Below are positions 17,867 to 26,760 of a stretch of 64,000 nucleotides of DNA, piece by piece. The stretch lies in assembly GCA_024699125.1 (NCBI GenBank), contig JAILQE010000012.1, forward strand, positions 90,263-154,262, written 5' to 3'. Source of the stretch: Candidatus Saccharimonadota bacterium. GTDB taxonomy: Bacteria > Patescibacteriota > Saccharimonadia > Saccharimonadales > Saccharimonadaceae. The first letter of the stretch is position 1. Each line of letters opens with the position of its first letter. Position numbers and translations under genes: made by a program. A model generated the notes under the pieces. The model was not told the DNA's origin and made no database searches. It was given only the letters and a program-made list of their open reading frames with translations.

Positions 17867-20800
17867 TTATTGACGTGGCGCAAGTTCGTGCAAGTAAGTA
17901 GTGTAGAGACTTCTGATGTGCTTTTCCTCAACCCTGCTGCTTTCCCACAAATAGAGGCTTGGAGAATAGTTGATAATTTCTGCCGGGACAACCGAATTAA
18001 GGCCGGTTGAAGCGCCAAAGATGCGGTAGAGTTTGAGGGCGTCGGCAATCAGCGTGCCGTTAATTTTGAGTTGCTTATTACAATATAGACCAGTGATTAG
18101 ATTGCTGCCAGCTTTGGAGGCCTCAGTTACGCTATTGCCGCTGAGCTTGGCGCAGGTGTTGATTGTTTTTTCAGCTAAGAGCACCGCATCTACACGGGTG
18201 ACGCTCGGTTCAATGTAAATGTTGCCTTCGGCAATAATGATATATTGTGGAACGTCGTTGAGGTTCTGCAAAGTGCCGTCGTTATAGAGTAGTGAGCTAC
18301 CACGAATCACGATGTTGCCTTTGGCGTAGACCACATGCATAGTGCCAGCCGCTAGTCTGCCGGTTGCTTCGATTGTGAGGTTGGATTCGGCGAAGGTGTA
18401 ACGCACGCCATCTTCTTCTGTATAACTACCCGCATTGCTGAGGTTCAAACTTACATAAGTATACTTATCATCATTGCGACTAGCATCTTTGACTTTTGCC
18501 TTGCTAGCGTATTTTTCCTTGAGCGTAGTCTTGGTGGCAGATTCGCCAGAGATACCAAATCTACCAGTCTTATTGCTTTGGCAGAGAGTATTAGCCAAAC
18601 TTAGTCTACTCATATCACAATACTTACTACTCTTGCTGCCGCCTGGATATTCAGTATTTACCACCAGGCCGACTTTACCATAGCCGGTGGCGGCGCCAGA
18701 AGCAAGGCCGGTTACGACGCCGTTTGCCATAATTGCCTGTTCAGCCCATGAACCAAACGTGATGCTTGGTGCGCCATTCGCGCGGATCATGTTGTAATCG
18801 TAGATACCATTGATGGTGTATTTGGTGGCTAGGTTAGCGGCGATATTGCCCGAGGCATATACGCTGCCGCCCCAAACTTGGAAGCTTGGCTTTTTGGCCA
18901 CGGTACGACAGTAGGCTTTAGATACAAAGGTGTTGCCGTTTGAAGGTTCCGTGTCGGTGGATTCAGCTGGATAAACTGTGACACCCATACAGACTTTCGA
19001 GCCAGCCGGTAGATCTGGTACGTTGTAGTCGGACATAAAGGTGCTTACCGATTCTGGCTTGTCTGGGCTTGGATTGATGTCGCTGTTTGCGTTAAATACC
19101 AAACCACTAGTTGCTGCACCGTCTTTGGCCGGAAGCTCTGCACAGTTCGAGAAGCCAAGTGAGTTACCGTAATAAGCACAGGCGTTTAGATTGCTGCCAG
19201 CACGCTGATGATCGCCGCCCTCATTTGGATTAGTATTCGTGGTATAGAACATGTAAAGTTTTACGGTGGATTCCGCCGTCTTGGTAGCGTATGTATCGTC
19301 TGCCTTCGCATTATAGCGTTGGTTTACGCGAATCTTAACGTTTTGACCAGAAATACCTTCGCCCGCATATACATATTCGCTGTTTGCGTCGATGCTTGCG
19401 GTTGTGCGATAGTTATATGGCACAATAACCTTCGCGCTGGAACTTTCGCTAATTGCACTATCCGAATTGCGCTTAGTGATGTCGTACCATTTATTGTCGT
19501 CTGCGTTTTGATAATAAACCACACAGCCCGAGCCACAGTTGCCGCGGTCGTGACCCGCCACCGAGTTGGTGCCCGGGTGGTCGAGCAAGGATTGCTCGAT
19601 CTCGTGGCCAACGGCGTTAGTAGTAATTGCTGTCCTAGACGAAGTCACTGAAGTAGATGCCGGGTTACCCACAACACCTATAAAGTTGCTTGTTTTTTCT
19701 GGGTGCACCATGATCTGGCCGCCTTGCGTATATGTGTAACTGTTGCTATTACCAACAAAGCTATCCGTGCCTGTTTTGTTGCCAATCGAGAATTGGTTTT
19801 GTTGTTCTACAAATGCGTTACGCAACGGAATGTTGATATATTTGCCATTGTTGCTCGAATTGGCATAATTGCTTTCGATATCGTTAGTATAGCGCGTGGC
19901 TTGTGCGCCTGGATAATAGCAGTGCATGAATTCGATGTTGTCGGTAGGCTTGGCGTAGACTACGCTGGTTTGATCTGGGGTTGGCGAAGTCGCGCTGCTA
20001 CCTAGATACTTTTTGACATAGCTCGTACTAGCGGTGGTGCCAATCGAGCCAAGTTCTGGGCATGGATTATAGTTTTTGAACCTTACACAGGCCGTAGTAT
20101 TGTGCCAAGTGCCATCATATTCAAATGACAAGGTTTCGCAGGCCGCGCCGATATTATACATATTCTTTGCATCTTCATCGGTGATGGCCGGACTACGTTC
20201 GTAGGTATTTGTAATTGTGCCGTCCGAGAGAACCTTGCGGTAGAGCCAAACCACCGTTCTGGCAGTACCAGAATGGCCTTCGTATTGATATAGTGGCCTA
20301 TTACTAGAAGCGTTGTATGTTTTGCTGTAGTTGTTTTCGCAAGAGTTGCTATCAGAGCAGCTGTTTGTAGTTGAAAATGGGATATCAACACTCATCTCGC
20401 CACCAATTGAAAAGCTGTGGTCGAAGACAATGTCGCTACCTTTGATGCTAGCTTCACTACATCCATCAATATCTAGCCAGACAATTGCGCCGTCTGCTTC
20501 ATAACCGGTACTAACACTTGCTCCGCCGCCACAACCATTCACTGTGACTTTGCTGGCACCTTTTGGATCGGCCGAAATACCACGGAAGTTGGCACAGGCC
20601 GTAGTACTACGTGCCACACCATCATAGGTGAAGCTAAGCGTCTGGCAAACTGTAGTGGTTTGGCCGATGCGAACGTTTGCGACCTTGTCGCTAGTAATCG
20701 TATTAACTTTGACTAGTTCATTACCGATAGCAGTTTTCTTGACTTCGATATGGAAATTGTCGTTTTTAGGTTGATTATCTGTAGTGCCGGATGTAGTAAG

Positions 20801-23542
20801 GGTGTATGGCACATAACCAGTGTTTTGAGTATCAATCTCATCCGTAGTCATCGCAGCTTCTATGTCGTGAATGAATGTTACTGGCATATCTATGCCACCA
20901 TTCGTACTCACACTCGGGAGCATCGGGACGAGAATCTCGAAGGATTCGGCAGTTTTGTTTGGCGAGGTTTTGGTGGCCCAACCACTGGATTTCGATGTGT
21001 TTTTATGCTTTGCGGTAGTTTGGCTTTTGACGCTCGGTAAGGAGAGTTCGCCAACAACTGTTGCGCAGGCTTTAGTGCTCCAACCGCTAAATTGGAGAGT
21101 TTCGCAGACGACCTTGGTTTCACCGGGAGCCACATATACATCGGTGGATCCGCTTGAGACCTCGCCGGCGACCGTCATCGAGCCGCTGCCCGGGAAGGTT
21201 TTTGTAAAGTTTCCTTCATAATTTGATGCGTAGCTTTTTACGATAGTAAATGGCATAGTGCCGGTGGATTGATTTTTGGCGTCACCACGGGTAGATGTAG
21301 CCGTAATGTCATGCTTGAAGCTAATTGTTTGCTTTCCTGTGCTGTCGGCAGGAACTTTGATTTTGATCGTGTCGAGATTGGCCGTGTCATTATTTGTAGA
21401 TGTCGAGGTCTTCTTCGAATCGCTGGCAGATACTTCGCTCTTACCTTTGAAGGTTGGGCTCTCGCCAATAATATCGATACAAACTCTTGGCGCGCCGCTA
21501 TATGTGTTATAGGAGAATTCCAGTGTTTGACAGGTGGTGCCAAGCGGCACGTCCACGGAAGAACCATAAACCGCATGCGTGTCTTCGCTCGTGGTGAAGC
21601 TATACGTTTTATTCTGCTGACCCTGAATATAGGTGTCGCCGCGCTTGATTGAGTATGTGATGTTGCCCGTGTAAGCCTCGATACTGTCGCTGTTTTTGGC
21701 TTTGAGGTCGTGCGTAAAGTAGGCCGTTGTGGCGGCGGTACCGTTGTATGGTTTATAGATGGTGCGCGAGGTGCTAGCAGTCTTAGAATCGTTTCGCCAG
21801 TCAGTAGTAGTACTCACATCGCCACTGCTGACCGAGCTGCGACCACTCACGGCGAAGTTATTGCCTTTGATGTGAGCACAAACCTTCGTCTTCATATCCG
21901 TCCCATCGTGAGTTGCGGTCATTTCCTGACAAACCGTAATATCTGTAGATCCAGTAATATTGCTGATAGTAATCGTTGATTCGTCAGCCGTAACCGGAGT
22001 TACCGAACTTGAGCTAGCAACGGTAATTTTCTTTGTGCCAGTTACAGTGTCGTATCGCTCCACGGTCGCGGAGCTGTTGTTAGTAGATTGCTCGATCTTA
22101 TAACTGACGTTTGCCGACGCAGAATTACTCTCTGCTGATCCTATAAGAGTATGGACAAATAGAACATCCACTGATGCGGAGGAGCCGGTAACCGTAACGT
22201 CATAATTAACGGTTTTTGTTTCCCCATTCCCAGCAGCTGAAGCTTCGCTGGTCGCTTGTTGTTTGTCTTCCGTACTGTCCTTTGGGACCTTGACCGTACT
22301 TTGAGTGGTTAAAATAACTTTGTCGTTTTTAACAAGTTCCGCGCAAGCCTTACTCTTGCGTTGTTGCCCACCATCAGAATACGACAGCGTGTCGCACATC
22401 GTGGTAGTACCGGTCGAAAGATCGTCAATATTAAACGTGGCAGGGCGAACAATGGTGGTACAACCGTCACCATCACAACCGTTCGCGCTGAACCCATTAG
22501 AGGTATCTCCATAGATATACATATCATTCAAGTTGCTCTGTTTGGCTTTAAAGCTTAGATTATCGTTCATTACGCTATAGGTAGTATTGCCGCTGCCCTT
22601 AATTTGGTGATAAAAAGTGACAACAACGGTTTCATCCGCGACCGTTTTCGAAGCACTGGCTGGTGGATTCGTGCGGTCCGGATTACTCCTAGTAGTCCAA
22701 TCTGTATAAGTCGTACTACCATAGTCTATACTAACACCGGATCGCCCTTTTATGCTTTCGCCATCACCTGCACAGAACCAGTTAACTCTAGAAAAATCCG
22801 ATACGCCGTTACCAGTATTGCTTTTTACTAGTGCACTATGAGAATAAACGTCGAAAACCTCATATGTTGAGCCGTAGTATTCACCCTTCAACACGGTTTC
22901 GCCCCAGTCACTATTTCGATCGGACATATACGGGTTACTTTTTGGTTTCTGGGTAAATTCTTCGTGCAGTATATCCCATCTTCCGTTATTGCTTTTGTCG
23001 AAATAACCATAATTTTCAACATCACGCCCTTGATTGTCTTTCGACACGAGAACGACCGGATATAGCCCTACACCACTTGTGCCATACGTCTGCATCGGCG
23101 AAACTCTGCCAGCAAACGGACGTAATTGCGCCACTAGTGGCGCCCCAGCTTGAAAACCCCTCACTGCGGTTTCTAGGCCACTACTTAATAGATTTGGTTT
23201 ATAAACCTCAAATCCTAAAAACCAAAAACCGCCACCGTATTTTTCATTAGCACATTCTTTAGCGATAGTTGCACGGCCAGAGTTATTGGTGCCTGGCATT
23301 TTTATGTCTTGTGTCCATCCGGCCGGCCATTCGTAGTGCTGCCAGCTAAATCCAAAACAGGTGTCCCACCAATCTTTTGTTTCGCCTTCTTGTCCGCAGG
23401 TTCCTCCACTAATAAACTGCCCAAATCCTTGTGCACCCTCCGCGAATACCTTATTTCCCCCAAAAATAGTCACCGTTGTCATCATAAATAGCAGAACGAC
23501 GGCAGTTTTTTTCAGGATTATTCTTACACCACCACTGAACAT
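17867..23542 (-). CDS. Large secreted protein with repeated Cys-paired modules
   Basis: 1891 aa, signal peptide; recurrent VC(Q/E)TLxFxYDG...TxAC.xF+G units; C-terminal VVYAKGNIVIRG...YIIIAEGNIYIEPSV region. Confidence 0.85.
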   Translation of the reverse strand: MFSGGVRIILKKTAVVLLFMMTTVTIFGGNKVFAEGAQGFGQFISGGTCGQEGETKDWWDTCFGFSWQHYEWPAGWTQDIKMPGTNNSGRATIAKECANEKYGGGFWFLGFEVYKPNLLSSGLETAVRGFQAGAPLVAQLRPFAGRVSPMQTYGTSGVGLYPVVLVSKDNQGRDVENYGYFDKSNNGRWDILHEEFTQKPKSNPYMSDRNSDWGETVLKGEYYGSTYEVFDVYSHSALVKSNTGNGVSDFSRVNWFCAGDGESIKGRSGVSIDYGSTTYTDWTTRSNPDRTNPPASASKTVADETVVVTFYHQIKGSGNTTYSVMNDNLSFKAKQSNLNDMYIYGDTSNGFSANGCDGDGCTTIVRPATFNIDDLSTGTTTMCDTLSYSDGGQQRKSKACAELVKNDKVILTTQSTVKVPKDSTEDKQQATSEASAAGNGETKTVNYDVTVTGSSASVDVLFVHTLIGSAESNSASANVSYKIEQSTNNSSATVERYDTVTGTKKITVASSSSVTPVTADESTITISNITGSTDITVCQEMTATHDGTDMKTKVCAHIKGNNFAVSGRSSVSSGDVSTTTDWRNDSKTASTSRTIYKPYNGTAATTAYFTHDLKAKNSDSIEAYTGNITYSIKRGDTYIQGQQNKTYSFTTSEDTHAVYGSSVDVPLGTTCQTLEFSYNTYSGAPRVCIDIIGESPTFKGKSEVSASDSKKTSTSTNNDTANLDTIKIKVPADSTGKQTISFKHDITATSTRGDAKNQSTGTMPFTIVKSYASNYEGNFTKTFPGSGSMTVAGEVSSGSTDVYVAPGETKVVCETLQFSGWSTKACATVVGELSLPSVKSQTTAKHKNTSKSSGWATKTSPNKTAESFEILVPMLPSVSTNGGIDMPVTFIHDIEAAMTTDEIDTQNTGYVPYTLTTSGTTDNQPKNDNFHIEVKKTAIGNELVKVNTITSDKVANVRIGQTTTVCQTLSFTYDGVARSTTACANFRGISADPKGASKVTVNGCGGGASVSTGYEADGAIVWLDIDGCSEASIKGSDIVFDHSFSIGGEMSVDIPFSTTNSCSDSNSCENNYSKTYNASSNRPLYQYEGHSGTARTVVWLYRKVLSDGTITNTYERSPAITDEDAKNMYNIGAACETLSFEYDGTWHNTTACVRFKNYNPCPELGSIGTTASTSYVKKYLGSSATSPTPDQTSVVYAKPTDNIEFMHCYYPGAQATRYTNDIESNYANSSNNGKYINIPLRNAFVEQQNQFSIGNKTGTDSFVGNSNSYTYTQGGQIMVHPEKTSNFIGVVGNPASTSVTSSRTAITTNAVGHEIEQSLLDHPGTNSVAGHDRGNCGSGCVVYYQNADDNKWYDITKRNSDSAISESSSAKVIVPYNYRTTASIDANSEYVYAGEGISGQNVKIRVNQRYNAKADDTYATKTAESTVKLYMFYTTNTNPNEGGDHQRAGSNLNACAYYGNSLGFSNCAELPAKDGAATSGLVFNANSDINPSPDKPESVSTFMSDYNVPDLPAGSKVCMGVTVYPAESTDTEPSNGNTFVSKAYCRTVAKKPSFQVWGGSVYASGNIAANLATKYTINGIYDYNMIRANGAPSITFGSWAEQAIMANGVVTGLASGAATGYGKVGLVVNTEYPGGSKSSKYCDMSRLSLANTLCQSNKTGRFGISGESATKTTLKEKYASKAKVKDASRNDDKYTYVSLNLSNAGSYTEEDGVRYTFAESNLTIEATGRLAAGTMHVVYAKGNIVIRGSSLLYNDGTLQNLNDVPQYIIIAEGNIYIEPSVTRVDAVLLAEKTINTCAKLSGNSVTEASKAGSNLITGLYCNKQLKINGTLIADALKLYRIFGASTGLNSVVPAEIINYSPSLYLWESSRVEEKHIRSLYTTYLHELAPRQ

Positions 23543-23579
23543 CTATATATAATTATAACCATAAAAAATTTAAAATACA

Positions 23580-23616
23580 ACAAAAAAACGCCCATTCCTA
23601 GAATGAGCGTTTTTGA
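23580..23616 (-). terminator. Intrinsic terminator
   Basis: aaaaacgcccattcctagaatgagcgttttt hairpin with A/T tracts. Confidence 0.6.
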
Positions 23617-23619
23617 TTG

Positions 23620-24540
23620 TCATGAAGATGTGAACTGCAGAATACCATACCCTTGATGCGCAGGTGAGTCTGTATAAATTTCGTCACCATTATCATCGTA
23701 GTACGTTATATATACCCAGTCTACATCCATTCCGTCACACTGATAGAAAGTAGTATGTAGATACACTTCCCCGCTACAATAGAAGCCAACCCAGATTATA
23801 GTATTGCCCTTTTGGAGCTTATAGTCAATCACGTATTTACTCCAATTGGCGGACCACGTTCCAACTTTTCTTACCGAAGAACTTACTATTGAGTAACCGT
23901 TAAGATATGGATTTACACAATATTGCGTGATCTTGTTTCTGTAATCCTGCATCATTTCGTCTTCTGAATTAAAACCAAATGGAAGATTGTCTTTACTGTA
24001 TTCTCCATTGGGCTTAACCGGTGTCGGAATCGGCGGCGTTGTCGGTGTCGGCGTGGCCGGCTTTACAGTGGGCGTCGGAGTGGCAGGCGCCTGTGTAGGC
24101 GTCGCCGTGGGTTTCGGTGTTGCCGTAGGCTTCGGGCTAGGTGTAGCCGTCGGCTTAGGCGTAGCAGTGGGCTTAGGTACTGGCGTACTCGTGGGCTTCG
24201 GTGTGTTTGTCACTGTGGGCTTCGGAGTAGACGTCAGTTCAGGCGTCGGCGTATCCGTCGGTTCAGGCGTCGGCGTATCCGTGGGCACCGGGGTGTCCGT
24301 CGGGCTCAGCGTACTCGTCGGAATAATCGTCGGAGTATTCGTCGGCGCAAGTGTTGCTGTGGGGCTAGGCGTGCTCGTTGCCGTCATCGGCACGGTCACG
24401 GTAGCCGTAGGTGTGGGGGTATCCGTAATTTTTGGATCTCCCCCTTTGTGGTTACAGATTGCTATGCAAAGAACTGCAACCAAAATCGCGACGGCCACTG
24501 CTATTCCGCAGAAAACCATCCTCTTCTTTTTAAAGTTCAT
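23620..24540 (-). CDS. Membrane-anchored protein with Thr/Pro-rich stalk and C-terminal globular domain (paralogue 1)
   Basis: N-terminal TM, (PTPT/PEPTD)n stalk, C-terminal NLPFGFNSEDEM... domain; stop codon TGA. Confidence 0.85.
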   Translation of the reverse strand: MNFKKKRMVFCGIAVAVAILVAVLCIAICNHKGGDPKITDTPTPTATVTVPMTATSTPSPTATLAPTNTPTIIPTSTLSPTDTPVPTDTPTPEPTDTPTPELTSTPKPTVTNTPKPTSTPVPKPTATPKPTATPSPKPTATPKPTATPTQAPATPTPTVKPATPTPTTPPIPTPVKPNGEYSKDNLPFGFNSEDEMMQDYRNKITQYCVNPYLNGYSIVSSSVRKVGTWSANWSKYVIDYKLQKGNTIIWVGFYCSGEVYLHTTFYQCDGMDVDWVYITYYDDNGDEIYTDSPAHQGYGILQFTSS

Positions 24541-24759
24541 TCTTGGATCCCTCCCATCCTTTGAAATTTGGTGTATCGGCCAATTCCGAATACTAACACT
24601 ATGTTAGCATTTTTGGCCAGATACGGCCATACAAATATTGTATCATGTTTTCGCCGTTTTGGCAAGCCGCACCCCTGTTGCGAGCGGTTTTTGATTGGCG
24701 TTTTGCAGCAAAAAAGCGCCCACTACAAGAGCGAGCGCTTTCGAGAGAACATCACCTCC

Positions 24760-25833
24760 TTAATAAATGTCACCGAAGACTATATCGATCCAGTAATCAA
24801 TATCTGAATCTTTGCTGATAGTTTCGGTCATAGCCTTCTGGCCGTTGTAGTACAACTCAAGCTTCTTGTACGTTATACTAGTCCAGCCGTTAACAACCCT
24901 AACTGCATAGTCTTCACCATACAACATAAAAGTGATAACTACTTTAAAGTTAGAGAGCTCTTCGTGATGTGCCGTAACTTCGCAGTAGTATACTATCCAC
25001 CCATTAATCTTTTTGTCCGTCGCTTTGAGACTGTAACTCTCGTATACAAGCCAGTTTCTCTTTAGCGATGGCCGAACATCCTTGTTGACTTTAACTTCGG
25101 CGATAGCCCTAGCGAGCTGCTCTTCCGACGTAAAACCATCTGGCAAGTTGCTCGGTGACCACTGAAGCTGAGATACTATCTCTGGTCCGTTCGTCGGTTT
25201 CGGTGTAGGGTTAGGTTTCGTGTGGTGCACGATACCTCCCTGGGTCGGAGTCGGTGTCGGGGTATCCGGAACCTGGGTTACCGTGGGTACCGGCGTATTA
25301 GTCGGTGTCGGCGTTGCAGGAACCGGGGTTGGCGTAGCAGGCGCTTTGGTTGGCGTCGGCGTAGCCGGCCTCGGTGTAGGGGTTGCCGTTTTGGGCGTCG
25401 GCGTAGCCGGCTTTGCAGTCGGTGTGGCCGTGGGTGCCTTGGTCGGCGTGTTCGTCGGCACAGGTGAATCCGTGGGCTTCGGTGTACCCGTTGGGGTATT
25501 CGTAGGCTCAGGACTCGGCGTTGCCGTTGCCGTTGGCGTCTCCGTCGGTTCCGGCGTGGGTGAATCGGTCGGCACCGCAGTGTTCGTAGGCTCGGGAGTC
25601 GAGGTCGGCTCGAGAGTCGGCGTACTTATGGGCGCGACAGTATTCGTCGGTGCCGGCGTGTTGCTGAGCGCAACCGTCGTAGTCGGCGTTGCCGTTACTA
25701 TGGTCGGGCTCGGTATAGGATCAGCAGGCGAGCTGTTTCGCCCGAGACCCCACCACACTAATCCTAAGATCAAAAGTGTGGTTACCCCAATTATTGCAAT
25801 CAGGGTGATTCTCTCTTTCTTAGTAAGGTTCAT
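24760..25833 (-). CDS. Membrane-anchored protein with Thr/Pro-rich stalk and C-terminal domain (paralogue 2)
   Basis: N-terminal TM, long TP stalk, NLPDGFTSEEQL... domain; promoter TTGACA-17-TAAAAT and SD aaggaggtg. Confidence 0.85.
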   Translation of the reverse strand: MNLTKKERITLIAIIGVTTLLILGLVWWGLGRNSSPADPIPSPTIVTATPTTTVALSNTPAPTNTVAPISTPTLEPTSTPEPTNTAVPTDSPTPEPTETPTATATPSPEPTNTPTGTPKPTDSPVPTNTPTKAPTATPTAKPATPTPKTATPTPRPATPTPTKAPATPTPVPATPTPTNTPVPTVTQVPDTPTPTPTQGGIVHHTKPNPTPKPTNGPEIVSQLQWSPSNLPDGFTSEEQLARAIAEVKVNKDVRPSLKRNWLVYESYSLKATDKKINGWIVYYCEVTAHHEELSNFKVVITFMLYGEDYAVRVVNGWTSITYKKLELYYNGQKAMTETISKDSDIDYWIDIVFGDIY

Positions 25834-26004
25834 ACACTCACCTCCTTAAATTTTATTTTTTAGAGAGAAGTATAACTATATCTATATTTTATTACAAAAC
25901 CCCTGTTTTGTCAAGAGTAAGCGTTTTCCTACCCCTGTTTTTTTTCCAACAGAAAACCGCCCCAAAGGGTATTGGAGCGGTTTAGTGTTTTTTTATAGGA
26001 TTCG

Positions 26005-26607
26005 TTAGTTCATGTGTTCAGCTATGCCTCTGACGTCGCGATACTCGCCGATAATTATCCATTCGTTGTTGACGAGGTATTCTTCAGTAATGAAATCATA
26101 CACGATTTCATCTTTGACCTTATCGGTGATATAGGTCGCTCTTCTCGAGCGAAACTCCAGGGTAAGTCTACGACCACCCTTTTCACAAACATACGTCATC
26201 AGATATTCCTCGATGCCATACACTCGCGAACCCGTACGTTCTATATGCTTTTCCGCAATATAATAGCCGTCCAGGAAAGGAATAATATGGCTCTCTTCCA
26301 GCTCCTTGAGTGCTTTTTCGTCTTCCTCAGGAAAATCGAAATTGCCATCAAAGATGAATTCGGTCGAAGAAATCACAACGCTAGTTGTGGGTGTCGCCGT
26401 AGGAATCGAAACCGTAGGTTCCGCCGTAGGGGTCGCTGTGGGCGTCAAAGTGATTTCTGTTTCAATCTTTTCGAGCTCACTAGTGACCGTCTCTACGGGG
26501 GTAGAAGACGTTGCCGAAACCGGCTTCGTTTTTCCACATCCTACAAGCATAGCAACTACCATAATCATAACTACTACTAATCCTATATTTTTAATGTTCT
26601 TATTCAT
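26005..26607 (-). CDS. Lipoprotein with Thr/Pro-rich linker (paralogue 3)
   Basis: Lipobox-like MLVGCGK; TPTATPTAEPT linker; FLDGYYIAEKHIERTGSRVYG... resembles paralogue 1. Start moved to MNKNIKN behind GAGGAGGAAG. Confidence 0.8.
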   Translation of the reverse strand: MNKNIKNIGLVVVMIMVVAMLVGCGKTKPVSATSSTPVETVTSELEKIETEITLTPTATPTAEPTVSIPTATPTTSVVISSTEFIFDGNFDFPEEDEKALKELEESHIIPFLDGYYIAEKHIERTGSRVYGIEEYLMTYVCEKGGRRLTLEFRSRRATYITDKVKDEIVYDFITEEYLVNNEWIIIGEYRDVRGIAEHMN

Positions 26608-26760
26608 AATCTTCCTCCTCAATCGGGAAAGCTTAACCCTATGTTAAGCCTGTAGCTAGATGAATACCTTTCAGCTACACTTATATTGTATCACATTTTG
26701 CTAAAAAAATCAAGATGCTTATGGTTATTTTTTGGGTTTTCCCTGTTAGATATTACAAAA

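Noticed and set aside
23987-24607. 206-aa plus-strand ORF rich in VGVGVAVG repeats (and similar at 25220-25849, 47450-47821)
   Set aside because: Antisense shadow of the TP/TEP codon repeats; the minus-strand frame has TM anchors, SD and a folded C-terminal domain.
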